Shown piece by piece: positions 13,320 to 27,800 of a stretch of DNA of 64,000 nt; within the stretch, counting starts at the first letter, position 1; every line of letters begins with the position of its first letter. The position numbers and the translations under genes were made by a program. The notes beneath the pieces are model-generated. The model was not told where the DNA came from. It saw only the letters and a program-made list of their open reading frames with translations, and ran no database searches. Origin of the DNA: Chaetorhynchus papuensis (Eukaryota; Chordata; Aves; Passeriformes; Rhipiduridae); assembly GCA_013396525.1 (NCBI GenBank), contig VWYX01000682.1, positions 124,001 through 188,000 of the forward strand, written 5' to 3'.

Positions 13320-15209
13320 CACAAGTGGCAAAGCCCAGTTCCCAAAGCTGCACAGGTGTTTCCCCAAGGGACCAGGCACTATTTGTCGTTCAGTTAGCAG
13401 GTACTGCAGGCTGCCACACACACTGCACCTCTCATGGGCATGCTTGTCTGTCAATAAATGGGTGGGCGATGGTGACCTCCTTATACTACAACAAAATGTG
13501 AAGGGGGAAGAAGTGAAATATCTCCCTGATTCCAGCACTTGAAAGCCTGTTGTCACTGCTGACACTGTCAGGTGATGCTGTTCCCTGAAAAGGCTGCAAA
13601 CCCAAGGTATGCTTTGCATTGCAGGACTGGTCGTGCTGCAGAGCTGATGCAGCTACTCTGATTCTCCTGCTGAACCACAGCATCCCACATCACAGCAGCA
13701 GAAATCCCCACTGCTGGAGCAGGATACATAAACCTGTTTGTCACAGAGGCAGCTGAAGGATGAGTATTACAACCTGGGGCATAAATGGGGATTTCACACA
13801 GCCCTGAAGAAGAAAGTTCAGTAAGCAAATGGTTCAGTTAGAAAGATTACCTTGACAAAGGTCAAACATTACTGCCTCATATTTTTCTCCACTCCTTCCC
13901 TCCTTCCCTGTACCTTTTTCCTCCCTCCCCACTTCATTCCTCTCCACTGTAACACCTCAGCTAACACAAGTCTAGCTAACAGCAGATTAAAAACCATAGT
14001 TGATGCTATCTGCATTAGTAGATGGCAGTGACAGATTCTGTGTCAAATTTGTAGCTGCTAAAACTGAAGGAAGTACTGGTCCAAGGTATAAGTAAGGATG
14101 CCCAAAAATAATGCCAAAATAATATGCAAAATTCAAAGAAGGTAGTAGTTCTAAGTAGAGGAGTTTATAGTTTAGGTGATAGATTGCTACAGAAAAGATT
14201 CCTAACTATGTCTGTTTCAGTGTCTTGGGTTTGGCCAATCTGGACACGAGAAGAAGCTCTCACCTTGCTTGGATCAAATCCAGGACCAAATCAATCAAGT
14301 CTGCCCAACGGCTCAGGGCAATGGAGACCCCCTGTCAATTGTAGCTGCCACATAACTGCTCTTAAAATTTACCAAACTTGTTCATTCTTGACTCTGCGCA
14401 ATGCCCTGCTGTTATAAGGCAATAAAGAGAAGGACAAGGATAAAAACTGGCCATGGAGAAGAGGAAAGGGTCTGATGGAATGCTATTGGACTCAGAACTT
14501 TTAAGTTATCTCTTTCCTATGGCCACATTAAAACCAAGTGCTGTGGTCACTGCTGGAAACCGTAGAACAGCTGCTGTTAACAGTCCTGTTCACGTTTCAC
14601 CAGTGTTGATAGCAGCTTCTGGGAAATCCTTGTGCTGATCCAAGGAACCACAAATACTGTGGCAAAGGCAGGGAATTCTGAAATGTAAACACTCACTATT
14701 CAGCATTCGCTCAGCCAGATGCATCTGTCCACGTGTGGCTCGGCAGGCTCCCCACACGCCACAGTAGGTGATCCATGAAAAACCCGCTTGTGACATTTGC
14801 AGGAATTTGAAATCTATCTCCTAAACACTGACTGGTAAACCAGAAGAAAGCCTGCCCATTTTTGGTGCCCTGCTTGCTGTGGCTTCAGCTTGAAATTCAC
14901 TCATAAATCATCTCACAAGAAAACACAAGACAGCATATACTGCACTCAAGGCAAATGACAGAAGATCTACCCCATAACTGAGCTTCAAGACAACATGAAG
15001 AATTTGTCTTCTTGCTTAAGGGAGGAGAAAGTACCTGGTTTTCAGAATGACTGTAGATCGTGTTCAGGCTGCCAGCACGGCCCCTGCCAAGTGCAAACCA
15101 CAGCACTCAAAGGCATTGTGGTGAGGGATTCAAACAAGCAAGAGCTGCTCTCGTACCGTGCTGAGTGAGCGGCATCTGAAATGCACACAAAAAGACAAGA
15201 GGCCAAAAC

Positions 15210-15249
15210 ACACAGGCAGTGGGAATAAACACGCAGGCAGTGGGAATGC
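15210..15249 (+). repeat. 20-bp tandem duplication
   Basis: The unit CACAGGCAGTGGGAATAAA(A/C) is followed directly by CACGCAGGCAGTGGGAATGC, two near-identical 20-bp copies. Replication slippage is the likely origin. Confidence 0.75.
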
Positions 15250-18200
15250 ACAGATGTGTGATGCTCCCAAACCATTAAGGCTGGTTGCTTAAGTGTGTTA
15301 CTAGAAGAATTCTTTTCATTTACCATCAGATGAATTTGAAGACATAACCACATAACCTCATACCTTGAAAGATATTACCTCAATTTACTTTGCATAACCA
15401 CAGACTGGTTAATTGTTTCATTAAGCTCTAGTTTTATGGCTTAATTAAAGCTTTTCCTCTAGAAAATATCTTAAAATCACAACGGAGCTCATTTCTAGGC
15501 TACTTGCCTCCATTATTAGCTGCTCTCTAATAAAACAATGTCTCCCATCTCTTTTTCAAACTATTTTTTGTTAGATCTTTTGATCTTTAAGCTACTAAAT
15601 TCTTTTCTGAAAGAATGATAAAAATCTGCATCTGGGAAAGACTGCAAGAATTGGAAAAAGCTCATCCAACTGAGACCACATTCTTTGGAGCTTTGCTGTA
15701 CAAATGCATTCTGGATATTTTCTTTTTTCCTTTTCCCCCCACCCACTGTAATTCTCTGTCCAAACCAGGTGCCAAAACAGCATAAAGAAGAGCAGCATTT
15801 GAGGCCTCCTAATATTTTTCATTAATCAGCACTTCTCACCTAGTTTTTCCCTCCACCATGGTGAATATGGAGGTTCACTGATTTCACCACAGAATGAATT
15901 CTCCTCCTTAGAGCTACTACTCCAAGAATGTGCTGGCAGCTCTAAAAACGTGAGTGAAACCTACTTCTACTAACAAATCATAGAAGCTACATCAAAAGTA
16001 GGTAAAAGAACGTTTATACATTATGGGCTAGGTTTGTTTCCAATTATTTTAAAATTTCTATTGGTCAGGTCAGAAGGGAATAAAGAATAATTTTCTGTTT
16101 GTTCGCTGACAAAAGACCAAAAGGAAGCCAAACCCCATAAAACTTTTAGATTTCGGGAAAGGCTCAGTTCCATGGGCAATTTATTTTTTATTTAATCCAA
16201 AGTAAATAATTCGTGCCTGCTTTATTAAAATACTCTCATCTCTGTAACCTTATCATAAGAAAGCCATTACCAAATATTTGGGTTTATATTTAGAATATGA
16301 CATTTATAAAATGCCGTGGTACCAAAAATATTGCAACATAGATCTGCAAGACTTTCCAAATACATCGTAGCCAACATATTTTGTCTAAAATATGACAAGC
16401 AGCATTAATCACAAATGACCAAAATAAGCAGTGATCATCATCACCATTCTTTCCAAATAAATTTTAAAAATTCTTATTAATCCTGAACCAGAGAAAGTTG
16501 TCTGGCTGTTGTGGGTGTCAGGGTTTTTCAACCCCTAAAGGTGGTGAAGTGGGGTGATCTCCTAAAGCACAACAGGAAATATTTACTCTTGTCTAGGCTA
16601 ACTTGCAAAGCAATTTTTAATTCTTTACATAAAATATGCAGAATAAGAGAAGCTTCCCATGAGTGCACAACCTTTGGACAGGGATTGCTGCTCTCTGTGT
16701 GGAAAAGGACTAACTCGGGGGAAAAAAGAGTGCAAAATGTGTATAAAGGCAGAGTAGATGCTGCTTCTGCAGGCATCACAGGAAAGCCAGAGAAAGGGGC
16801 AACCCCAGAATTATCCAGAGTAAGTAGGGCAAGGAGATTGCTTGATGTCACTAAAATGGAAAGAGGGAACTTCCACAAAGGATTCTCCTGTTTGTCAAAA
16901 CTGCTCATTCAAGCAGCAGCGCTTTGCACAGATTCCTGCAGCATAGGCTGAGCAGTGGCCCAAGATGAAAAGCTCCTCATCTCTCAGATGGGGGAATTCT
17001 GTGCTGCTGGGCAGAAGGAAGCACAGAGGTGAAAATTCGGATGTAGGAGTAGGAAGACAGTTGGATATTGTGCCCATCTAAGCCAGCTCCTAAAATCCTC
17101 TTTTTCTTTGGCATTCACATCAGGAAGAGCCTCATTTCAGAACCATGATCCTTATTTAGAAACACAACTGCTTTGCTAATAAACTGGATAAAATAACAAA
17201 ACAGAGGGACTATTCTTGCCACTAGAATGCATTTCTTATAAGGTTATCTTTTTTTAAAAAAATAAGAAAGACGCAAGTAGTTAGTTCCACTAAGGAAGTG
17301 AACAAAAATAAGACTACATTGGAAAATTCTTATTAGCAATACAAGATTCAGGAAACACCTAAATTAAGCTTGCCTTTGTGCCTTCAGTTTGGCTTCCCTT
17401 CACACACTCATTGTATAACTTCCAATTACCCCTAAAAATAGTGTTTTTCCCTAAGCATCATCATACACAGAACAGCCAAAAGTTCATTTGCTGAGTGTTA
17501 GTTGTCATTTATCACCTCCTCATTGTTCTATATACAACCCTGATCTTATTTAAACCCACTGACAATTTCCACTAATTTAAAACTATTTAAAACTTCTACT
17601 AAAAAGGAGTAATTATTCCTCTCTTCAGACATCTGGCCGTAATCGTCACTATGCAACAGCAGAGAACTTTTCAAGCACTGTGAGCTGTGGACAGACGTAA
17701 GAGCAGGGAAGAACAGGACAGTCTGGAGATGGACAGAGCAGATGTGGCACAGCACTGACGCAGGTGGTTTGCCCAAAAAAAGCCAAAGCAAGATTTTCTG
17801 GGAAAGTCCTGACAGGAACAAGGATTAGGCTGCAGGCAGCTCCTGCCCAGCACAACAGATGGGCCACACCAAACAGACTGAGCTGACCTCAAGGCAACAC
17901 AACCCCGAACAATCCTGTCACAATGCAAGAGTTCAGGAGCCCCCTGGCTGTGATCCCGTTCCACAGCTCTCTCCTTCCTTTTAGCCTTTGAACAGGTCTG
18001 CTTTGGCACCTGCTATCCATAAAATCCAGATAGGTCTGGACACAACTTGTTTGGTCTCAGTTTCCCGGGAAAGTTCTGCCTCAGGACAACTCACAGTATT
18101 AAGCTGCGGCACAGATAGTTAAGATGGTCCAAAGTTTTAAAAAACTGAAAACCTAAGTCTTCCAGGCTGAGCCCTCAGCTGTTTCATTAAAAAGAAACCA

Positions 18201-18777
18201 TCCACACCTCTATCCCTTTCCAAGAAGTCAAACCATTGGGGGAAAAACCCAGTGTCATTCCTACTTTCACAAAGAATTGACTCAAAACAAGTGAGGATGG
18301 ACACACCTCCGATTTGAAGCAATCCTCCTGCACAGCAGAATACTTCCCTCCTTCCTGCTTCCGTCACAGAACCTGACAAAGAGCACAGTTTAAGCCCTGC
18401 CCAACATTTGACACAGAATCAGCAGAGGATTTGTAAGATGCAGTCATCTGTGGAGAAAAAGCAATTTCTTCTTATCCTCTATCTTACAGCAAACACTATC
18501 TTCCCACAATCAACCAAGTATGGGAAGCAGGAGATGTCAGAGATTACTCATTCCCCATTGTTAATAATTCCAAAAGACATTCCAATGTCCTGATGAAGTC
18601 TTACACTCTTCCCATGCCTTCAGGCTGATACACAGGCATCAAAACATACACAAAAATTAAATCAAGTAGTTCTGTTCACTCTGATGAAGAAAAATTATTT
18701 TCTTAATTAATCTCTGATTGCCTGAGTAGTTTATATCTGAACTTCAGTGCCCAGACAAGAGGATAGCTACAAAGATG

Positions 18778-18797
18778 CTGCTACTACTACTACTACT
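18778..18797 (+). repeat. (CTA)n trinucleotide repeat
   Basis: Short run of CTA/TAC units (CTGCTACTACTACTACTACTG). A small microsatellite about 50 bp before the CR1 tail. Confidence 0.85.
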
Positions 18798-18849
18798 GAG
18801 TTCCCACCTTTTAGGGCCCTATGATACCCTCTTGGCAGTGTTACGTCAT

Positions 18850-18894
18850 CAGCTAGACTCAATCTCAAAGGTCTTTTCCAACCTAAATGATTCC
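18850..18894 (+). mobile_element. CR1 LINE 3'-tail remnant, sense
   Basis: CAAAGGTCTTTTCCAACCTA followed by AATGATTCC is the sense-strand 3' end of a CR1-type LINE, where the family normally has GGTCTTTTCCAACCT and an ATGATTCTATG-like tail. Only a few dozen bases are recognisable; the 5' boundary is unclear. Confidence 0.6.
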
Positions 18895-21800
18895 AAGAGC
18901 ACCAGCTGTCCTGAGGATTGACCACTGATACCCTTTAGGGTCTAGTTAGCTACACTTTCACTCCAGGTAAGCATCACCCAGGGTGGTTTTCAGAGCCTAA
19001 AGACTGCTCAGTGATTTTAATTATCATCCCAAAAGCAGAAAGCATATATCCTTCATGACAAAAGTTAAACCACATTTATGCTGATTGAAAGGCACGGAAG
19101 GCAAATGGAACTTTAACAAAAATAAGTCTGCAATAGTTCACATGCAATGAAACCACCTCCGCCTAGAAAACCAAGGCTGCCATCTGCAGAAACATTCTTT
19201 AATGATTCTGGCATGCAGAATTCAGCCAGGGTTCTCAGAGACAGATTCTGTTCAAAAAGCTTGTTGAGAAGTCAATGAGCAGCAGCAAAAGTTACAAAAA
19301 AGTAGGTACAATTCTGCTGGACTGTCACACTCAAAACCCCCCAAAACTGTTTTCTTGACTTGATTCCATTTATTAGAGCAGAAAATTATTCCTATTAACA
19401 CTCTTACAGCTATGACCATTCAAGGACATCTTTGCTGCCCCTGTCCCCTGAACTCCTTCCCACTCTCATTACTGCTCAGGGAACTGTAAGAGTAAGCACT
19501 GGGAAGCAGGATAACTGGGGAAGAACCCAGCACCTCTTTGAGAAGATGCTAGGGAACTTTTCCACTTCCTTTCGAGAAGTGTCGTGTCTCTTGACCTTCC
19601 TGCTGAGGTACTCTAGCACAGGGAGAAAGGGGAAGCTTAGTTTTCAAGTGCCTGTATCCTAACAGCCCACACTATCATCATCCAACAACAACACACATTT
19701 TTACGACCCACATGTGGGTCTTTTAAACAAAGGCATTGACAGGAAGGACGGCCCGTGCAGCTGAGTAAATCCAGAGCTGTGCTGCAGAGGGCTCAGGCAA
19801 ATCCCTCCAGCAGAATTTTTGATCTCAGCATCACCCATTTCATAGCCCAGATGAATTCTGCACACCCACAGCCTGTGGCAGCACCCTGTGGGGAGGAGGC
19901 CTTGCTTTTACCCCGCCAGGGCTCCCTCACCCTCTGAACAAAGCGCACAGGGGAATTCCAGTGTCCAAGAGCCACGGTGAGCTCCGGCACATAACACATA
20001 GTGCGGTCCCAGCCGTGGTCCTCGGCCACCAGCTCCAGAAACCCTGCTTGTCTCACTCTGCAGATTGGTCAGCAGCACATCACTGACACTGTTCTCAGGC
20101 ACACTTCACACAACCATGGAAACAGAGCCCGGCCACACCGCAGGGAAAGGGTGTTTCCCTCCATTCCCATCTCCTGCTCCTCCATACCAATCAACAAATG
20201 GCCATGAAGTGTGTGAGAGGTGGGAAAAGTCTTTGATACAGACTGAAGGTATTGGTGCTCCTTGGAAGGGAACACACATTTATCTCCCACAGGGTCCCTC
20301 CTTTCCTGTTACCACCACTATGTTGCTCAGTCCATGGTCTCCTAGAAGACACATACCCGGTGTTCAGGATGAGATTAAACAAGGTATGAATTCTGAATGC
20401 TTCAACAAAAAATCTCACACACAATAGAAAACAGAGCTGTCCCAGCTGATGGACGCCAGCTTACACTGTGGCTGGTTTAATTCTTCAGTGGAAGCCAAGA
20501 TTTACAACTGCATCAACACAAGAGAGAGGACTGGGCACAGACAGAAGTAGGAAATGCACATGGTTCTCAGGTGTTATTGAGCAGGGAAAAGAGTCTGCCA
20601 TCCACTGGATCTCCACAAGCTCCTGGCTTACAACAGAATCTAAATTGTAAGTCCCTGAAAAAATAAAGAATTATTTGAACATATCACTATGACCCTAGGG
20701 CTGGTAGACATCTTCCTGCTCAGATGGACTGACTTCTTAAAACTCTAGCTCTAACCATTCCAAAGCAAACTTCCAACATTATCCTGGAGTGATGAGCTGT
20801 TCTGTCAATACACCCAGAGAGCTCCAATCCTGCTGTTCATCCTCAGAGCCTTCAACCAGCAGATTCCTCCTTCCACCTAAAGACAGACAAAGGTTTTGTG
20901 TTTCCCTACCATCTGTTGACCAGAGTCAGTGCAGACCACCCAGGTCATGTCCAGATGGGCCATGAAGAGGCTTTCAGCCACCCAGACTTTCTGTCAGGAT
21001 CCAAGGAACTGGACAATATTATTCTATAAAAACATATTCCTCACGGGTTCTCTCTTCTACTTCCCTCATGAAAAATGCATGTTTAGGCCTGGAAAAATTC
21101 TCTCAGGGAACATTTTTCTTCATAAAAAACCATAACGTGCTCAAATTTCCCTAGAAAAATCCCCAATTATTTTGCCTCATGATTTTTCCTTCTAGAAAGT
21201 CCAAGTGACACACTTCTGAGTAGGTTTTCCACAACAGAAAAGTAACGGTTTCTTCAAGTGCTTTTATTCTAGGTCAATTTTCCACCCAGATACATTAACT
21301 TGAAAGGCCTGGATGAAACACCAGGGCTGTCATCCAAGAGTTTTACTTGTTCATTTTTATGAGCAGAATAGTGCTCCCACAGTGCACCACAGCCTCCTCT
21401 TCTGCAGCACTGGTGTGAGACTTTACAGGAATTTCTCCTGAATGCAAATTCCCCCACACTACACTCCCTGGAGTACACTGAAGCAAATTATGAGAAAAGA
21501 CTCCAGCTGGGAGATAACAACATGATGACATTTTTCTTGAGGACAAGCAATTTTCATGTAACTGTTGATATCCCACTTCCACAAATCATTCTGAGATTGT
21601 TTATTCTTAGTACAGGACAAAAATGGGTACCTTTAAACATTCACATTTTCCGTGGGAAGAGGGGAGATTTATTTTTTCTGCAGTACCCTCTGCTTCTGCA
21701 GTGTGCTTCATACCCCCATTCAGGGACAGACTGCATTCTCTGCCAAGCTGGAGGCACCAGCTGGTCCATCCTATGGGGAAGCACAGTTTATCAACCCAAT

Positions 21801-24800
21801 GCCTGTTCTCATCAATACAGTTAATAAAGAAGGCATTAATTTACCTTGGATGAAGAAAACAACAGAAGTGATGCATGCCTAGGAGACCAGAACATCTCCT
21901 TTATTTGAGCTGTGCCATCTCACCTGCTTTGCAAAAGGACTGTGCCTTTCTGTGACAAAATTTACTTGAAATTCAAAAAGTATGAAAAGAAAATAAAATA
22001 GTTCCTACTGTTCCAAAGTTCTGCTTACACAGACTGTTCTAAAATGCCCCACCAGAAATTCAGGTAGCAGAGGAATGTACCATATGTGCCACCAGGCATC
22101 ACACCTCAGCAGTGGAAGGATGATGCACCAGAACTAAGGATAAAACTTCTTTTCAATGCCCACATTTAATAGAAGACTAGAAATACAAGATAGGATTGAT
22201 GTTCTACGACAGGATATTGTTCGATGCTGTCACAGCTGTTCTACAGTTAACCATAATTTCCCTGGAATATGAACAACAGCACAGGTGTAAAGAAGGACCA
22301 GAGCAAGCACAGCAGTGACAGGGCAGTGTCACACAGCAGTCAGATCACACGCCTGGATGCAAAGAACGCTTGTCCAGGTGCAACACAGCATTCCAAAGCT
22401 TCAAACCTCAAGGCCAGGAGAAGCCTGGACAGAAAGCCACAACATTAATTAAGTCTGCCACAGGAGCAATGTCTACTGCCTGACAGCAGAAAAGAGGAGA
22501 AATGAAGATAGAAATGACTCTTAAAGAACAACATCTGCATGTGCAGCAATAGATTCTTGTAAATATTTGTGCTTGGCAACACTGATGAAAAGAACAAACT
22601 CACAAGAAATAACTGTTAGCACCTCCCTCCAGTCAGTAAGAGGCAATGCTTCTGAAATAGAAAATAAAAATGCAAAGATGTAAAGGTAGAGGAGAAGAAT
22701 CAGGCCACAAGGGGACACTGGGCAGAAGGGCACAAGTTTTGGCTGGCAGCTCTAGGATAATAACTCATAGTTTAACTTGATCTCAGCCACACTGCTCCTC
22801 TCTCCAAGATAAACACATTAGAGAAAGTGATTTCAGAGGTTGCTGTTGCACCAGGAAACTGATCCTGAGGTAGGTGGAGCACATTGATCACACACTGATA
22901 AGGGCTTAGGCTTGTGTTTACTTCACAAGAGCTTCAAGGCCAATTTAATCTAAATTCTTTCATTCTTGAGATACTTCTCTCAGTGTTTCATGGACTCCAG
23001 TGGACGCATCCCTCATTCACATCAGAGCAAAAAGAACAATCAGGCTCACATAGTTTCTCTCAAGTTACCTTACTTTTCCCCTCCCCGGTCTAATGCCATC
23101 CATTTGTTCCCTAGTACACACCAGACCAACGTGCATTTCCTACTTTAGACCAGAAATGTTTATACATGCTACTCCTAAAGGCCATTTTGAATATGTGTTT
23201 ACCCAACAGTCAGAGCAAAAGAATGACAGTCTTCCTATTTCTCTAAAGCCAAAGTTAGTAGGATGAGGGACACTCCAGTCTTGAACAATTGCACAGAAAA
23301 TGACCTCGTATGTGAGAGCAATGCCAGAAGACAATCACTGATCACACAAAAAGCTGAGCTGGTTGGCAGCATGCTAGTCCCATAAATAAACACTCGCATA
23401 CATATAAAGGATGAAGATTTCCCAGCTCAATTCCTTAATTCAGCCCCACAAACAGCATTTGATAGCATTTTTGTAGTGGAAGTGGGAAGCAGAAGTCATC
23501 ACACAAGCATCTGAGTCAGGTGGTTTTTACACAAGTGTGTTTTTTACACAGGATAATACTCAAATACAGTCATGACATGAGAAAACCACTAATAAAAGGT
23601 CAGAGTCCCTCTGGAGTGAGTCAGCACCCTGCTATGTCCTTCCAGAGAGACTTTCTCATCACTAGCTTTCTTACGTGTAACTTGACAGCTACAGGCATAC
23701 TTGTTTGGGTGGGAATGCTAGACAACAAACTGAAGAGCAAAGATGATAAAATAGAAGCCTTTTTTTCCCATACTGCAAATATCCAGTGTAGGAAAACTGG
23801 AAAGGACAGAAACAACACCTCAGCTCCCCAGATTTCAGTAAACAGGTGAGATGAACAAGCCAAGTCCTCACTTTGCCCTCTTCAATATCATTGCAAAAAT
23901 TATTTGTCTGGCAAGAAGTAGATCTGTGCAAGCCACATCCGTCAGCCACTTTCAGGGCTCTCGTACAGATTTAGGAGGCAACAGATCTTCTGCTAGCAAA
24001 GTCACACAATCCTCTGAAGAGTGTTTAAAGCTACACACAGCCCTCCACCCACTGTGTGATCACTAGGCTAAAACCTAAGCAGCTTTCCTTCCCGACTCTA
24101 CTTTCTAGCCCTTGCAATTTAGAGATTTCAGCTCGGAATAAATCTTTTCATCTCATGTGGAGCTTTCTTATCTCCCTCTGCCGCTCCATCCAGCTCTGTG
24201 AGAGCCAGAGACCCTGTAATTTGTTGGCAGCTTGTTGGTTGGAAGAACACACCCACTTTCACTATGGTTCCAGTAGTCCAAGTGACACAAATCCACTTTG
24301 AGGGTGAAGAACTCCTGGAAACTACCTTCAAACCAGGCAGTGGAGTCAAACATCAAACACAAGTGAAGGACTGACTGAAGCACCCCAGCTTGGCATGCAA
24401 AGCCCCAGCTGGGAATGGCAGATGCAAGCATCTCTCCCTGCACACCTGCTTTGCTGCGCTGGAGACCTACACTGTTGTCTCAGCCATCTCTCAGGTAGAG
24501 CACTCAGCTTCCTGCAGGACACTCCCCTGGCAGGAAGGGAAGATCAAGTGGATTTGCAAGCAGACCTTCACTGATGACCACTGTCTTTATATCTGTGCAC
24601 AGGATCAGACAGTAAAGGGCAGTTGGGATGAGAAATCTCATTTATCTCATCTGCCTCTAGCAGCAGGAGCCAACAAGTGCTTTAAATTATATCGGGATCC
24701 ATATGCAAGATCCATTTATACACTGAAGAAATTAAATCCCCAGGCTAACCACAGATTCCTGAGACATCTTCAGCCCTTTCTTAGGAACCTCACATAAGAG

Positions 24801-27800
24801 AATGATCACACTCTCAAAACCCATAAATATATGAAAAATTACCAGAACACTGGATCTGCCTTCTGAGAGCAGCTGCAAATTCACAGCACAGGTCTGAGGG
24901 GAAAGCTCACAGGACCAGGGAACATCTACCACACCCAAAAAGGGCAACTATTATCCCAAAAGAGAAGAAGGACATCATACAAACAGGGGAAATCTGGCTT
25001 CTCTTGTGGGTGAAACCACAAAAAACTATGTGAAGCTTTTCCTTCCTTCCTCTTCCTCTCATTCTGCCCACACACATCCTATGCAATCCAAGCATGATAG
25101 CAATGAACAGAAATCTCTGCAAAACATTAGACATTGAAGTTGCAGGCTCGTTAGCAGGTAATTAGCAGATGATAAAATTCCACTGGTTTATTCTGAACAC
25201 ATGCTCAGCTTTCCTCAGTTACTCTCCTACAAGATCCTCTGCTTCTGGATCTCAGGGTTCATGCTCCGTGCTTGATGCCATCAAGGAGAATGGGGAGCAG
25301 GTTGGGACACCAATTCTTTTTCCCCGGAAACCTCAGTCTGTTATGCACTTGCAAGACTGTTGGCTTGATTTTTCACTAAGATTTATAGATAGAGCTTGTG
25401 TAACCTTTGCTAATGTTTCCCTGCTCACAGTACAAAGTGCCTGCAGAGGAAAGGAGGTACCAGTAAATTGTGATTAAACACCTCCCAGGTAACCAAGACA
25501 TCCCTTCAAAGCTGTCCACACAATGTCACTGACCAACACAGTGCTCTCAGTTTACACATAAACACACTCAGAGTGACCCTCATCCAGCACAGCTGGTCTG
25601 CCTAACCCAATAGCCTCTTTCTAATAGTGCTAAAAAGGGGTTTTCAGAGAGTATAAAAGGTGATGTGTGCACAGTATGGGATCCTGCTTTTTCCGTCCCA
25701 GCAAGCAAAATTTGCTGACTTCCTAGGATGAGAAATTTAAGTCCATCACAGACCTACTTTCCACAAATGTAACTAACCTCCATGACCAGGTGCATTTCTG
25801 GCATCAAAAATATCCTGTAGCAATTCACTGCATTTGGATTGGGTGTTATGAAACCACCACTTCTTCTGGCTTACTTGCAGCTGAATCATTTCACCGTGTG
25901 CCTCCCCACTTGTGTTTCACTCGTGATTGCTTGTAGCACACTCCAGTTCTCTGTGGATAAATGCACCACTCCTCAAAACTGCCTCTTTCTAAGCAAAGCA
26001 GCTTTGTGTGGTCACCTTGCACATGAAAGCTCACCACCCCAGTTGTCCATCTCTGCATTTCCCACCCCCCTGCGCTACAGTTTCTCAGGCTGGAACTGCC
26101 ATCAGCATTGCAGATGTGGGCAATATGGATTTATGTTTCACTTTGCTCTAAATTCTCCCTGTTTGCCTTCTCTACTCCCATTGAGAGCTGCAGTGACATA
26201 CTATTCCAACAGCCTTCCAGAGAGGAAAGAACTAATTGCAATGTCAATTTACATGTACCTATAATCAAGCCCGTATTTCCCCCACACATTGCTTTGCAGT
26301 GATTGGTCATGAACTTCATTTGCCATATTCTCATCCAGTCACATGGATTTTGTGGGTCCACATCCTCTGAACCCCTCTCTGTTAATGGGCAGACTGATGC
26401 AACTGCCTTTGTTTTGCAAATATTTGCGGGGTTTTGTGTTTTGTTACTCATTTCCAAGGAAAGTGCTTTGCTAGGAAAAACCCACATGTTTGTTAGTAGA
26501 TAGCAGTGGTGGTAAATGCTTTAAATAGTCTAAATCCTCACAAGCTTATTTCGTAACTTCACTATTACCAAATTCCTTTTCATTCCTATTTTCAGGCACC
26601 CTAAAGAGAAGCAAACAGTATCAACAGCTAATGAAGAAGTGAACAATGAAACGATAATGAAAAGTTACAATCCAAACCACAGCCCAGAGCTAACACTACA
26701 AGATTTCCACCTTCCCCTGAAGTGCAAGGATGTGCCTGGGAAAAGCTTTCCACTGTTCCCTGGGGTGTGGCACCTGCGCTCTTCTAGCCAGATTCCCAGG
26801 ATTTTAAGCATCACACTCTGAAGGTTACTCCATGTGAAAACATTAGCCATGAGAACTGCAAAGTTTAATAACCATGCCCACGAATCCAAGGACTCCACCA
26901 GCACCCAAAAAACCGTGACAGGAAAGAGCTGGCCCAAGATACAGGCCACCAGCTTCCAGCTATTCCTGATTAGAGAATTCAGCTTCCCTTTCCAGTGGTC
27001 TGACAGCAGGTACAGCTTCTTGAGCCACATCTGGAAAGAGTCTCCCACCCCCAAGAATGGAAACAGTAGGGATACCACACTCTTTGCAACATCCCTGGGA
27101 GAAACAAGGTCTAAACCTGCCGCAGCTACAACCTCCTGGCATTCCAGCATCCTGCATTTTTGCAGTCATTCCCCCGCTGGTGTTCATGAGCTTCTGCTGT
27201 TAAGGAAGTCAAGGAGCTGCATGCTAGGCACTGAGTTCACCCTCCTGCTTGTACCATGGTGCCAGCTGGAGCATCCTTTATCAGCTCCCGTGCAGCTGGG
27301 GACCCCTGGTCCTGGAAAACCAGATACTCCTGGCTCATTTGTGAAGCTTCCTGCTCACGGCTAAGCCACATTGATAAATACTGACTGTAGCCATCATCAC
27401 AAGCCTGACAGGCTCCCCTGTGTGCTCCAAGTGAATCTGCAGCTGAATTGTAGTGGCTTGGTCAGCCTGGTGGTGTGGGGGACAGCACCAGCAGCGCATG
27501 GTGTCCCTTATCACCAGCAGCTAGGGACCAGATAAAGCTCACAATCCTGTTGGGGTCTGCTTTTTCTCATGGCAGTGCCAGCACCATCCTTCCAAGGTCT
27601 CTGCAAATTGTTTGGACTCCAAATGAAAAGGGGAATCAGAAAGACCCCAGGGGCTTTCTCACCCACATAGAAAGTATTTCTGCACTGAGATGCCATGGGG
27701 AGAAATCCAAGCAGATAAAACCAGCACAGTGCAGGACTCTGAAACAACTCTGACACAGAGTCCAGGTATACATTTCCCCATCACTGGTGAGCACAAGGTC

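Larger units (their letters stand above)
13320..18849. other. intergenic, no gene seen
   Basis: Includes a pyrimidine-rich tract (about 13880-13945) and a 20-bp tandem pair near 15210. A run of A/T-rich sequence occupies 15360-16500 and 17090-17600. Overlapping antisense frames at 16511-16951 match no family I know. Confidence 0.5.

Noticed and set aside
25652..25660. TATAAAAGG, a TATA-box-like string
   Set aside because: No gene, CpG patch or plausible first exon is nearby. Such strings are common in AT-rich DNA; a similar TATATAAGG at about 4867 was dismissed for the same reason.
26665..27150. 161-codon minus-strand ATG frame with hydrophobic stretches
   Set aside because: No recognisable family, no splice context, and a 176-codon frame overlaps it on the other strand. 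The length is within chance expectation for a 64-kb window.
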